Assembly: GCF_003202235.1 (NCBI RefSeq)
Contig: NZ_MASU01000006.1
Coordinates: forward strand, 372,001 to 436,000
Length of the DNA stretch: 64,000 bases
Direction of reading: 5' to 3'
Origin: Prauserella flavalba
GTDB taxonomy: Bacteria; Actinomycetota; Actinomycetes; Mycobacteriales; Pseudonocardiaceae
Part shown: piece after piece, positions 43,022 to 51,154 of the stretch
Numbering within the stretch: position 1 is the stretch's first letter
How the letters are laid out: each line of letters opens with the position of its first letter
Notes under the pieces: model-generated
Databases searched by the model: none
What the model was told of the DNA's origin: nothing
What the model saw: the letters and a program-made list of their open reading frames with translations, nothing else
Program-made: the position numbers and the translations under genes

Positions 43022-43639
43022 CTACGGCGTTCCTGGTGCGCCGGGGGATTCGGCGTGGACCGCGGCGGCGAGTCCGCCGAAGTCGCATTCGCGCGGGGCA
43101 TGCCGGAGCAGGCTCGTCAGCCTGATCGACTTCTGTTCTCCGACCGCGTCGTTCAGCCGGTCCGTGGACATGACGTAGAAGTCCCACTGGTCCAGGTCGA
43201 GCGGGTCGGCGACGGCCCGGTCAGTGGCGGTGAAGACCGAGAAGACGTACACGTCGGCCTGCCGCTTGCGTTCAGTGGCGAAGGTGTTCGTCGTCGCGTC
43301 CCAGCCGGTGGTGGGCCTGATGTCGAACACGAGCGTCGACGGGCGCCGCTGCTGCCAGCTCTGCAGGTAGGCCGACGACTTCACCTCCACCCGGATCCCG
43401 TCCCGCGTGCGCAGGTCGGCGGCATCCCATTCCTGACGGGGCCCGCCGTGGAGGCAGCCCAGCGCCAGCCCGACGACGTACTCGGCGAGCACGCCGCGCA
43501 TCGCGTTGCCGATCAGGTCGGAACTGGCCCAGCTCCAGAACTCCCGAAGGTCCGGACCAAGTCGCCGGCCCCCGTGGAGGAACGGCTCGTCGCCGGTCTT
43601 CGCCCTCGGACTCCGTGGTTCGCCGTCGCTGAAGGGCAC
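43022..43639 (-). CDS. Hypothetical protein with PD-(D/E)XK-nuclease-like signature
   Basis: 205 residues from GTG 43639, 8 bp after the HxlR regulator stop and therefore probably co-transcribed. An early helix is FWSWASSDLIGNAMRGVLAE, then a possible nuclease core WDAADLRTRDGIRVEVKSSA, which has Asp, a gap and E-V-K as in the PD-(D/E)XK fold, followed by YLQSW. The C-terminal half has DVYVFSVFTA and WDFYVMSTDRL strands. I do not recognise a named family; a nucleic-acid-cleaving or degenerate nuclease role is suggested but unproven. Confidence 0.7.
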   Translation of the reverse strand: MPFSDGEPRSPRAKTGDEPFLHGGRRLGPDLREFWSWASSDLIGNAMRGVLAEYVVGLALGCLHGGPRQEWDAADLRTRDGIRVEVKSSAYLQSWQQRRPSTLVFDIRPTTGWDATTNTFATERKRQADVYVFSVFTATDRAVADPLDLDQWDFYVMSTDRLNDAVGEQKSIRLTSLLRHAPRECDFGGLAAAVHAESPGAPGTP

Positions 43640-43647
43640 GGCGTTCC

Positions 43648-44019
43648 TTACCGGGTCGCCGTGGCGGAGTGGTCCACCACGGCGAGGCCGTCGCGGCTGA
43701 TCCGATTCGTTCCCCATTCGCCCAGCGGGGCGAGCGCGGCGTTGAGGGACCGGCCGTGGTCGGTCAGCGAGTACTCCACTCGCGGCGGCACCTCGGCGAA
43801 GACCTCGCGGCGCACCAGCCCGTCCTGCTCCATCTCCCGAAGATGCTGCGTCAGCATCTTCTCGCTCACTCCCGGCAGCCCTCGGCGCAGCTGAGCGAAC
43901 CTCCGCGTGCCGTGCGCCTCCAGCTCCCAGAGGATCAGCGCCTTCCATTTGCCGCCCAGCACGTCCAGGGCGGCGTCGATGCCACAGAAGTACGGGCCGG
44001 ACCTCGGCGCGCCGCTCAT
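43648..44019 (-). CDS. HxlR-family transcriptional regulator
   Basis: 123 residues. Winged helix of the HxlR/MarR-like type: GPYFCGIDAALDVLGGKWKA (with the conserved Cys near residue 12), LILWEL, RFAQLRRGLPGVSEKMLTQH and LREMEQDGLV, then a basic wing PPRVEYSLTDHG. Cys in this position senses electrophiles or oxidants in relatives such as HypR and YodB. It is divergent from the imine-reductase-like gene, with direct repeats between them. Confidence 0.9.
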   Translation of the reverse strand: MSGAPRSGPYFCGIDAALDVLGGKWKALILWELEAHGTRRFAQLRRGLPGVSEKMLTQHLREMEQDGLVRREVFAEVPPRVEYSLTDHGRSLNAALAPLGEWGTNRISRDGLAVVDHSATATR

Positions 44020-44039
44020 GGTGCCCCCCTTACCGATTG

Positions 44040-44066
44040 GTGCGTACCCCAGATTTTAGTGCGTAC
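44040..44066. promoter_or_regulatory. Direct repeats GTGCGTAC between divergent hxlR and oxidoreductase
   Basis: GTGCGTAC occurs at 44040-44047 and 44059-44066, 19 bp apart (about two helical turns), in the 101-bp divergent region. Short GTAC-containing repeats are typical of HxlR-family targets, so this is a likely operator for both genes. Confidence 0.55.
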
Positions 44067-44120
44067 TTCCGCGTTCCCCGCGGCTGAGCCGAGGATGGCG
44101 GTACGACGAAAGGAACCACC

Positions 44121-44987
44121 ATGCCCCAAGAGAGAGTGACGGTCCTCGGGCTCGGCGCGATGGGCGGCGTGCTCGCGGGCTCGCTGCTCGACGCCGGACA
44201 CGCGGTGACGGTCTGGAACCGTACCGCCCGGCGTGCCGAGCCGCTCGTGCACCGCGGAGCCAGCGGCGCGGCGACGGTCCGGGACGCCGTCACCGCGAGC
44301 CCGGTCGTGGTCGCGTGCCTCTTCGACCACGCCTCGGTGCACGACACGCTCGAGCCCGTGGTGGACGGGCTGGCCGGGCGCACGCTGATCAACCTCACCA
44401 CCACGACCCCGAGCGAGGCCAGGGAGCTGGCCGGCTGGGCCAAGCGGCACGGCATCGACTACCTCGACGGCGCGATCATGGCCACGCCGCCGATGATCGG
44501 CGCCCGCGAGGCGTCGATCCTCTACAGCGGGTCGCGGGACGTCTTCGACCGGAACCAGCCGATCCTCGACGGCTGGGCGACCAGCACCTACGACGGTGAC
44601 GACCCCGGGATCGCGTCGCTGTACGACCTGGCCCTCCTCTCCGGGATGTACCAGATGTTCACCGGTTTCCTGCACGGTGCCGCGATGGTCCGGTCGGCGG
44701 GGGTGAGCTCCGCCGAGTTCGCCCGCCGCGCCACGCCGTTCCTCGGCGCCATGACGGCGGCGTTCGCGGCGCAGGCCGAGGTGCTCGACGCCGGTGACTA
44801 CTCGGATCCGCCGCAGAGCCTGACCTGGACGGCGACCGCCCTGGACACCATCGCGCGGGCCAGCCGCGAGAGCGGGGCCGATCCGGCACCGATCACGGTG
44901 ATCCGGAAGCTCGTCACCGACCAGATCGAGGCGGGACACGGCGACGAGGATCTCGACCGGATCTTCGAGGGCCTCCGCACAGGCTGA
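44121..44987 (+). CDS. NAD(P)-dependent imine reductase-like oxidoreductase
   Basis: 288 residues, ATG 44121 after GGAACCACC. Rossmann start VTVLGLGAMGGVLAGSLLDA and VWNRTARRAEPL (Asn-Arg-Thr indicates NADPH preference), then YLDGAIMATPPMIG, REASILYSG and SLYDLALLSGMYQMFTGFLH, the signature pattern of imine reductases (IRED) more than of hydroxyisobutyrate dehydrogenases. Imine reductases reduce cyclic imines or catalyse reductive amination. The divergent HxlR regulator probably controls it, as such pairs respond to reactive carbonyls or amines. Confidence 0.8.
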   Translation: MPQERVTVLGLGAMGGVLAGSLLDAGHAVTVWNRTARRAEPLVHRGASGAATVRDAVTASPVVVACLFDHASVHDTLEPVVDGLAGRTLINLTTTTPSEARELAGWAKRHGIDYLDGAIMATPPMIGAREASILYSGSRDVFDRNQPILDGWATSTYDGDDPGIASLYDLALLSGMYQMFTGFLHGAAMVRSAGVSSAEFARRATPFLGAMTAAFAAQAEVLDAGDYSDPPQSLTWTATALDTIARASRESGADPAPITVIRKLVTDQIEAGHGDEDLDRIFEGLRTG

Positions 44988-45189
44988 GTGAGGGGAGCCG
45001 CCACGGTCGGCGGCTCCCGCTCACAGCCAGTCGCGTTTGCGGGCGTAGCGCGCCGCCCCGTGGCGGGTCGCGGAGACGTCCGGGTCGATCCATCGCCTGC
45101 CCTGTGCAGTGTGGCGATCATCGTGGCGATGTGGGCCGGTTCCGCCGACTTGCCTGGTCCGGCGGCGTGCGGCGGATCCGCGCGACGGC

Positions 45190-45640
45190 GCGCGACCGGG
45201 AGTTGAGCGAGACTCCGCTGCCCGACGCGGTGCGCGACCATCGTGCCGCGGTCTGGTACTCGTTCGTGCTGTCCGCCATCTACTACCTGGTGGGCTACTT
45301 CCCGACGTTCCTTCAGCTCACCGCGGGCCTGAGCCGGGTCGACGCGCTCACCGCCAACGGTCTCGCGCTCGTCGTGTTCATCGTCGCGATCTGCGCCGCG
45401 GGAACCGCGGGAGACCGCATCGGACGGCGCACGATGATCAGGATCGGCGCCTGCCTCCTGGTGCTGGCGGCGGTGCCCGCCTTCCTGCTCGCCTCGTCCG
45501 GGTCGATCGGCGGTGCCATCGCCGGGCAGGCCCTCGTCGCGCTGTCGCTCGGCGTGTTCGGCGGGGGCAGCTACCCGGCGCTGCTCGAGGTGCTACCGAC
45601 CCGCACCCGGCTCTCCGGTGCCTCGCTCGGCTACAACCGG
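45190..45640 (+). pseudogene. MFS (metabolite:H+ symporter type) transporter fragment
   Basis: A reading frame through this interval encodes about five transmembrane helices matching the second half of an MHS-type MFS carrier (AVWYSFVLSAIYYLVGYFPT, GTAGDRIGRRTMIRIGACLL, GVFGGGSYPALLEVLPT and SGASLGYN). The first half is absent and the end is cut inside the family's SLGYN motif, exactly where the convergent hydrolase gene ends. It is a remnant. The DNA before it (45025-45130) can be read on the minus strand as a C-terminal tail ending ARKRDWL and stop, perhaps another remnant. Confidence 0.7.
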
Positions 45641-46461
45641 CTCGCCAGCTGCCGGGCGAACCACCGCGTGAGCACCTCGTCCACCGCCTTGGCGACAGGC
45701 AGCTGGGGAGCCGGTTCCAGGCCCGGCTCCCCGGCCAGCGGGTGCGCCAGGTCCGGCACGGAGACCAGCTCGACCTCCTCGGGCCGCGCGTACCGGGCGC
45801 GCAGGGCGCCGACCAGGTCGGCGGCGTCCGCGCGCAGCGCGGGATGGTCCTGCTCCCCGGAGACGAGCAGCAGGGGCGGTTGCCCCGTGAGATCTCCGGC
45901 GCGGGCCACGAAGTCCAGTTCCTCGGCGGTCCGGTGGGCTTCCTCGGTCCACCGGTACGGGTGCCCGGCGATGCCCTCGACGAGCCCGACGGCGGAGCGC
46001 ACCCGCACCGCGGGGTTGACGAGCGCGGCCGCCCTGACCGGGATCCGCTGCGTGGTCAGCACCCGCAGCGCGACGGCATCGCCGAGCGAGGCGCCGAGCA
46101 CGCCGACCGGTCCGTCGTCCACCGGAAGCTGTTCACGCAGCGCGGCCAGTGCCGCCGGGAACTCCTCGGCGGCCTGCCGGGTGAACGGAGCCAGGAAGGA
46201 CAGCAACGCGTCCTCGCGGGCCAGCTCGAGCACGGCGTCGACGCGGCCGTCGACCATCCGTGCGCCGCACATCGGCATGCCGAGGTGGACCCGCCAGGCG
46301 GGTACGCCGGACATCGGCAGCGCGGCCGCGAACGCCGCGTCCGTGCGCGGCGCGTCCAGCATGTGCCACGTCACGAGCAACGGTGCGCGACCGTCGTCCG
46401 CCCCCTCCGGTGGGAGCGCCGTGAACGGCACCCCGGCCGCCGTGCCAGTGATCGTCTTCAT
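45631..46461 (-). CDS. Alpha/beta hydrolase-fold protein
   Basis: 276 residues from ATG 46461. Nucleophile elbow GVLGASLGDAV (G-x-S-x-G), a PPLLLVSGEQDHPAL strand carrying the acid, and a VPDLAHPL His near the C-terminus complete the triad. The N-terminal part has LLVTWHMLDAP, an unusual oxyanion strand for the esterase-like group. Its last codons overlap the MFS remnant. It follows the SDR/MFS/HisD-like genes at an 80-bp gap and may be the last gene of that LacI-controlled operon. Substrate unknown; an ester or lactone of the pathway substrate is possible. Confidence 0.82.
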   Translation of the reverse strand: MKTITGTAAGVPFTALPPEGADDGRAPLLVTWHMLDAPRTDAAFAAALPMSGVPAWRVHLGMPMCGARMVDGRVDAVLELAREDALLSFLAPFTRQAAEEFPAALAALREQLPVDDGPVGVLGASLGDAVALRVLTTQRIPVRAAALVNPAVRVRSAVGLVEGIAGHPYRWTEEAHRTAEELDFVARAGDLTGQPPLLLVSGEQDHPALRADAADLVGALRARYARPEEVELVSVPDLAHPLAGEPGLEPAPQLPVAKAVDEVLTRWFARQLASRL

Positions 46462-46541
46462 GCCGCCTCCTCGGTTCCGGACCAGAACCGTAAGCGGCAC
46501 AACGGTTGCCGCGACAGCGCTTTCGCCACCGGCGAAAGGGC

Positions 46542-47285
46542 TCAGCGAATGGTGTAGCCGCCGTCGACGGCGAGGGTGTGCCCGGTGACGAGCGCGGCCT
46601 CGTCGCTCAGCAGGTACGCCACCGCGTCCGCGATCTCCCTCGGTTCGCCGAAGCGGCCGACGGGGATGCGCGAGAGCAGCTCGGCCGCCCACTCCGGGCG
46701 GCTGAGCGTGGACTCGGTCAGCTCGGTGCGCACGAACGTGGGCGCCACGGCGTTGACGCGGATGCCCGCCCGCGCCCATTCGAGCGCGAGCAGCTTCGTC
46801 ACGTGGATCAGGCCCGCCTTGCTCGCGCCGTAGGCGGCCCGCTCCTCGATCGCGACCAGGCCCGCCTGCGAGGCGACGTTCACGATCGCGGCGGGCGTTC
46901 CGGTGCGCAGCCAGTGCTTCGCGAACGCGGTCGAGAGGAAGAACGCACCCGTGAGGTTGGCCCCGAGCACCGTGTTCCAGTCCGAGGGGGTGACCTCGAC
47001 GGCGGGTTTGGGGATGTTCACGCCCGCGTTGTTGACCAGCAGGTGGATGCCGCCACTGGCGGCCGTGACGTCCTCGGCGAACGACGCGAAGCTCTCCACG
47101 TCGTTCAGCTCCAGCCGCAGCGGCGCGGTGCCGTAGCGGCGGCCGATCTCCTCGGCGCCCCCGGCGTCGCGGCTCGTGCCGTACACCGTGGCGCCGAGCT
47201 CCGCGAGACGGTCGGCGATGGCCCTGCCGAGCCCGCGCGTGGCCCCGGTGACGAGGGCGTTCTTTCCGGTCAGGTCGAAGCTCAT
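46542..47285 (-). CDS. SDR-family dehydrogenase, candidate dihydroxypropanesulfonate 2-dehydrogenase
   Basis: 247 residues, classical SDR: VTGATRGLGRAIADRL, NNAGVN, VNVASQAGLVA and the AAYGASKAGL Tyr/Lys pair, ending GHTLAVDGGYTIR. The start overlaps the stop of the MFS gene by 4 bp, so it belongs to the operon HisD-like, MFS, SDR. In proteobacterial dihydroxypropanesulfonate clusters, dehydrogenases HpsO/HpsP accompany HpsN to interconvert the substrate enantiomers; this SDR could serve there. The function is inferred from context only. Confidence 0.88.
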   Translation of the reverse strand: MSFDLTGKNALVTGATRGLGRAIADRLAELGATVYGTSRDAGGAEEIGRRYGTAPLRLELNDVESFASFAEDVTAASGGIHLLVNNAGVNIPKPAVEVTPSDWNTVLGANLTGAFFLSTAFAKHWLRTGTPAAIVNVASQAGLVAIEERAAYGASKAGLIHVTKLLALEWARAGIRVNAVAPTFVRTELTESTLSRPEWAAELLSRIPVGRFGEPREIADAVAYLLSDEAALVTGHTLAVDGGYTIR

Positions 47286-48631
47286 CGGCTCTCCGCAACG
47301 GTTTCGGGCGCGGCGTCACCGATCTCGTCGAGTTCGAGGTGGCGACGGTCGGGGGCGAACGCGATCGCCACCATCGCGATCAGCGTGGTCCCGATGGCGA
47401 ACGCGATCACCATCCAGAGGCTACCTCCCGCCCACAGCACCATCGCGCTCGCCAGCGCGGGGGTGAAGCTCGCGAGGATGATCGACGCCATCTGGTAGCC
47501 GATCGAGATGCCCGAGTACCGCACCGAAGTCGGGAACATCTCGCAGTACAGCGCGGGCAGGGGAGCGTAGACGAGCGCGTGGCCCAGTGCCAGGAACAGC
47601 ACCACGCCGAGCACGATGCCCCACAGCTCGCCGGTTTCGATCAACGCGAACACCGGCCACGTGGTGACGACGATGAGCGCGCCGCCGAGCAGGAACGTCC
47701 GCACGCGACCGATCCGGTCGGACAGCGCGCCGAACACCGGGATCATGACGATGTTCACCGCCGCGCCGATCATCGACGCCGTCAGGCCGTGGGACTCGGG
47801 GACGCCGAGCGTGCCGGTGACGTAGGACAGCACGAACGTGGTGAACAGGTAGTAGTTCCCGGCCTCGGCGAACCGGCCGAAGATCGTGATCAGCAGCGGC
47901 CTGCGGTGGTGGCGGAACAGGATGGCGGCCGGTGCCTTGCGGCGCTCCAGCTCGGCGTCCATCTTCTCCTTCTCGGCGAGGAATGCCGGGCTTTCGGTGG
48001 CCCGCAGCCGGATGAAGAACCCGACGGACGCGAGCAGGATGCTGAGCAGGAACGGCACCCGCCAGCCCCACTGGTCGAACGCGTCACCGGAGATCCACGA
48101 CGAGAACGACACGGCGGCCGTCCCCAGCAGCAGCCCGGCGGAAACCCCGATCTGGGGCCAGGAACCGAAGTAGCCGCGCCGTGCCCGGGGAGCGTTCTCC
48201 ACGGCGACGATCGCCGCCCCGCCCCACTCGCCGCCGACGGCGAAGCCTTGCGCCAGCCGCAGCACGCACAACAGCAGTGGCGCGGCGACCCCGATCTGGT
48301 CGTAGGTCGGCATGAGTCCGATCGCCGCGGTCGCCACGGTCATGATCGAGAACGTGAGGATCAGCGTGGACTTGCGGCCGATCCGGTCACCAAGGTGCCC
48401 GGCGACGAACGCGCCGAGTGGCCGGGCGAGGAAGCCCACGCCGAACGACGCGAGCGAGACGATCTGACCGATGCCGGGGGAGAGGTTCGGGAAGAACAGG
48501 TGCCCGAACACGAGGGCGGCGGCGACCCCGTAGATCGTGTACTCGTACCACTCGACGATCGCGCCGATGGTGCCGGACTGCAGCGAACGACGGCGGACCT
48601 GCTCCGGGGTCAGGGTGGCGGCGGTGGACAT
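47282..48631 (-). CDS. MFS transporter, metabolite:H+ symporter family
   Basis: 449 residues, 12 transmembrane helices. It has the MHS start GTIGAIVEWYEYTIYGVAAA, loop 2-3 motif GHLGDRIGRKSTLI and the GEWGGAAIVAVENAPRARRG segment shared with KgtP/ShiA/ProP. Members import organic acids and osmolytes with protons. It lies between the HisD-like dehydrogenase and the SDR, consistent with uptake of the substrate that these enzymes oxidise; HpsU of Cupriavidus has an equivalent position as an MFS uptake system. Confidence 0.9.
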   Translation of the reverse strand: MSTAATLTPEQVRRRSLQSGTIGAIVEWYEYTIYGVAAALVFGHLFFPNLSPGIGQIVSLASFGVGFLARPLGAFVAGHLGDRIGRKSTLILTFSIMTVATAAIGLMPTYDQIGVAAPLLLCVLRLAQGFAVGGEWGGAAIVAVENAPRARRGYFGSWPQIGVSAGLLLGTAAVSFSSWISGDAFDQWGWRVPFLLSILLASVGFFIRLRATESPAFLAEKEKMDAELERRKAPAAILFRHHRRPLLITIFGRFAEAGNYYLFTTFVLSYVTGTLGVPESHGLTASMIGAAVNIVMIPVFGALSDRIGRVRTFLLGGALIVVTTWPVFALIETGELWGIVLGVVLFLALGHALVYAPLPALYCEMFPTSVRYSGISIGYQMASIILASFTPALASAMVLWAGGSLWMVIAFAIGTTLIAMVAIAFAPDRRHLELDEIGDAAPETVAESR

Positions 48632-48677
48632 GGCGGGATCTCCGTTGATCGGACTCGGGGACGGGACGGCGGGATCG

Positions 48678-49997
48678 TCAGGCCGAGACGGTCCGGTAGT
48701 GGTCGGTCCAGGGCAGTTCGGCGCCGGCGTACTTGGCCGCCCTGACGTCGCCGGAGCGGGCGTGCCCCTCGAACAGCTCGACCCTGGCCGCGCGGCCGCA
48801 CAGCACGCCGAGGTCGGCCGACGCCTGCCGGTCGCGCACCTCCTGGTAGGTGACCGTGCGCAGGTACATGCCCACCCACAGGCCGCCGGTGTAGCGGGCG
48901 GCGCCGCGGGTCGGCAGCACGTGGTTGGTGCCGATCACCTTGTCCCCATAGGACACACACGTGCCCTCGCCGAGGAACAGCGCGCCGTAGGCCCGCATCT
49001 TGTCCAGCGCCTCCCCGGGGTTCCCGGTGAGGATCTGCACGTGCTCGTAGGCGAACTCGTCGGCGACGCGGTAGGCCTCGTCGAGGTCGTCCACCAGGAT
49101 GACCTGGCCGTGGTCGCGCCAGGCCGGGCCCGCGATGTCCGCAGTGGACATTCCGGGCAGGATCTCCTCGATGTGCCGCTGCACCTCGGTGGCGAGCTGC
49201 TCGCTGGTGGTGACGAGCACGGCGGGGGAGTCGGGCCCGTGCTCGGCCTGCGAGAGCAGGTCCACGGCGACGACGAACGGGTCGGCCCGCTCGTCGGCGA
49301 CGATCAGGATCTCGGTGGGCCCGGCGAACAGGTCGATGCCGACCTCGCCGAAGAGCTGGCGCTTGGCCTCGGCCACGTAGGCGTTGCCGGGACCGGCCAG
49401 CATGTCGACCTTGTCGATGGTCTCGGTGCCGACGCTCATCGCGGCGATCGCCTGCACGCCGCCGAGGAGGTAGATCTCGTCGGCTCCGGCGAGCCGCATC
49501 GCGGCGACGGTCGCGGCGGGGATCTCGCCGCGGATCGGCGGCGTGCACGCGACCACGCGCGGCACGCCCGCGGCCTTGGCGGTCACGATCGTCATGTGCG
49601 CCGAGGCCGTGAGGGGGTAGCGGCCGCCGGGGATGTACGCGCCGACGGACTGGATGGGCACGTGCCGGTGGCCGAGGAACACACCGGGCGCGGTCTCCAC
49701 CTCGATCTCGGACATCGACGCCAGCTGCGCCTCGGCGAAGCGGCGGACGTTGGCCTGCACGGTCTCGATGTCGGCGATCACCTGCGGGTCGAGCGTGCCG
49801 ACGATCTCGTCGAGCTGCTCTTCGCTCAGGCGGAACGACTCGGGCTCCCAGCGGTCGAAGCGCGCCGACAGCTCGCGCACCGCCTCGTCGCCGCGCGTGC
49901 GGATGTCCGCGATGAGGTCACGGACGGTCTGGGCGACGGCGTCGTTCCCGGACGGTGCGGAGGACGCGGTGGTGGCGGCTTTGATCGTGCGGGGCAC
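48678..49997 (-). CDS. Histidinol dehydrogenase-family enzyme, candidate sulfopropanediol 3-dehydrogenase (HpsN-like)
   Basis: 439 residues from GTG 49997. Full HisD fold with retained active-site features: SVGAYIPGGRYPL, MLAGPGNAYVAEAKRQLFG, GIDLFAGPTEILI, LLSQAEHGPDSPA, YEHVQI (Glu-His), GTNHVLPTRGAARYTG and EGHARSGDVR. No other his genes are near; instead it is the first gene of a LacI-controlled catabolic operon. HpsN is a HisD homologue that oxidises (R)-dihydroxypropanesulfonate to (R)-sulfolactate in two NAD+-dependent steps, analogous to histidinol to histidine. The HpsN assignment rests on context with SuyAB-, SlcC- and ComC-like genes. Confidence 0.8.
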   Translation of the reverse strand: MPRTIKAATTASSAPSGNDAVAQTVRDLIADIRTRGDEAVRELSARFDRWEPESFRLSEEQLDEIVGTLDPQVIADIETVQANVRRFAEAQLASMSEIEVETAPGVFLGHRHVPIQSVGAYIPGGRYPLTASAHMTIVTAKAAGVPRVVACTPPIRGEIPAATVAAMRLAGADEIYLLGGVQAIAAMSVGTETIDKVDMLAGPGNAYVAEAKRQLFGEVGIDLFAGPTEILIVADERADPFVVAVDLLSQAEHGPDSPAVLVTTSEQLATEVQRHIEEILPGMSTADIAGPAWRDHGQVILVDDLDEAYRVADEFAYEHVQILTGNPGEALDKMRAYGALFLGEGTCVSYGDKVIGTNHVLPTRGAARYTGGLWVGMYLRTVTYQEVRDRQASADLGVLCGRAARVELFEGHARSGDVRAAKYAGAELPWTDHYRTVSA

Positions 49998-50023
49998 GCT
50001 CGGCTCCTTTGCTCGGCACTGCT

Positions 50024-50054
50024 GTGGATACGTATCCAATGGATACGTATCCAC
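50024..50054. promoter_or_regulatory. Double LacI-type operator: two copies of TGGATACGTATCCA
   Basis: TGGATACGTATCCA, itself a perfect 14-bp palindrome with a central CG, occurs at 50025-50038 and 50040-50053, separated by one A. The full 31-bp stretch 50024-50054 is one perfect palindrome around position 50039. It lies 27 bp before the HisD-like start and 48 bp after the lacI stop. The CG-centred form fits LacI/GalR-family operators and the adjacent LacI protein. Confidence 0.88.
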
Positions 50055-50101
50055 ACGATGGGCCACCGGTATGGCCGTGGTCAAGGAGTGTGATCGGTGC
50101 C

Positions 50102-51097
50102 TCAGGCGGGAGCGGTGGTCGAGCGCTCGACGAACTCGACGGGAAGCACCTCGTGCCGGTACGGCGCGTCCGGTTCGGCGAGCCTGCCGAGCAGCAGCTC
50201 CACCCCCACCTCCGCGATGCGCTCCAGCGGCTGGCGAACCGTGGTGAGGTCGATGCGCTCCCACGCCGACAGCGGCACGTCGTCGCAGCCCAGCACGCTC
50301 AGCTCGCGGGGCACCGCCACGCCGCACGCCGCCGCGGCGTTGAGCGCCGCGTAGGCCATGACGTCGTTCTGGCAGAACAGCGCCGTGGGTGGCGAGTGCT
50401 CCGACAGCAGTGCGCGGACCGCCGTGTAGGTGGCCGCGTAGTCGTAGGAACCGTCGACCTCGGTGAGCACCGCGTCCCCGGCCTCCGCGGCCCGCTCGCG
50501 GAAGCCACGGCCCCGCTGCGCGGCCGTGCTCGCCCCGGCCAGTCCGCGCACCATCGCGATGCGGCGGTGGCCGAGCGACAGCACGTGCTCGGCCGCCAGC
50601 CGCCCCGCGGTGACGTTGTCGGCCTCCACCTGGTCGGCGGGGAACCCCGCCAGCGTGCGATGGCAGAGCACCAGCGGGATGCCGTGGCCGGCGATGCGGT
50701 GCGCCAGCGGGTCGTCGGCCACGGCCGAGGTGAACACGACGCCGTCCACGCCCTCCCGCCGCAGCAGGGCCAGCCCCTCGTCCGCGGTCAGCACGTCGGT
50801 GACGAGCGTGAGGCGCAGGCCCTGCGCGTGCAGCACGCGCTCCATCGCCTTGATCATCACGGGGTAGAAGGGGTTGGTCAGGTCGCGGATCACCACGCCG
50901 ATGAGCCCCGAGCGGGCACCCACGAGGCTGCGCGCCGCCTGGCTCGGCTGGAAGTCGTACTTCGCCAGCACCTCCAGCACCCGGCGCCGCGTGCCGGGCG
51001 CGACGCTCCCGCCGTTGAGCACCCGGGACACCGTCGACTGGGCAACACCCGCCTCACGAGCGATCTGGACGCTCGTGACCGCCGGGCGCCGTGCCAT
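50102..51097 (-). CDS. LacI-family transcriptional regulator
   Basis: 331 residues from ATG 51097, with GGAGGTGAGGG upstream. The helix-turn-helix is VTSVQIAREAGVAQSTVSRV and LNGGSV, the hinge LVGARSGLIGVVIRDL, and a periplasmic-binding-protein-like effector domain follows (NPFYPVMIKAMERVL, GVDGVVFTS, ALFCQNDVMAYAALN, LSVLGCDDVPLS). It sits between the ComC-like gene and the HisD-like operon on the same strand. The double palindrome just downstream is its probable operator, so it should repress the HisD-like/MFS/SDR genes until a pathway metabolite binds. Confidence 0.93.
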   Translation of the reverse strand: MARRPAVTSVQIAREAGVAQSTVSRVLNGGSVAPGTRRRVLEVLAKYDFQPSQAARSLVGARSGLIGVVIRDLTNPFYPVMIKAMERVLHAQGLRLTLVTDVLTADEGLALLRREGVDGVVFTSAVADDPLAHRIAGHGIPLVLCHRTLAGFPADQVEADNVTAGRLAAEHVLSLGHRRIAMVRGLAGASTAAQRGRGFRERAAEAGDAVLTEVDGSYDYAATYTAVRALLSEHSPPTALFCQNDVMAYAALNAAAACGVAVPRELSVLGCDDVPLSAWERIDLTTVRQPLERIAEVGVELLLGRLAEPDAPYRHEVLPVEFVERSTTAPA

Positions 51098-51154
51098 GTC
51101 CCTCACCTCCGGTTGTGCCGGAGGTCAGGATATGGCGTGCCCGGCGGCCCCCGG

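Noticed and set aside
48678-49997. Biosynthetic histidinol dehydrogenase of the his operon
   Set aside because: No hisC, hisB or other his gene is adjacent; it heads a LacI-regulated operon with an MFS carrier and an SDR. This cannot be fully excluded without the genome.
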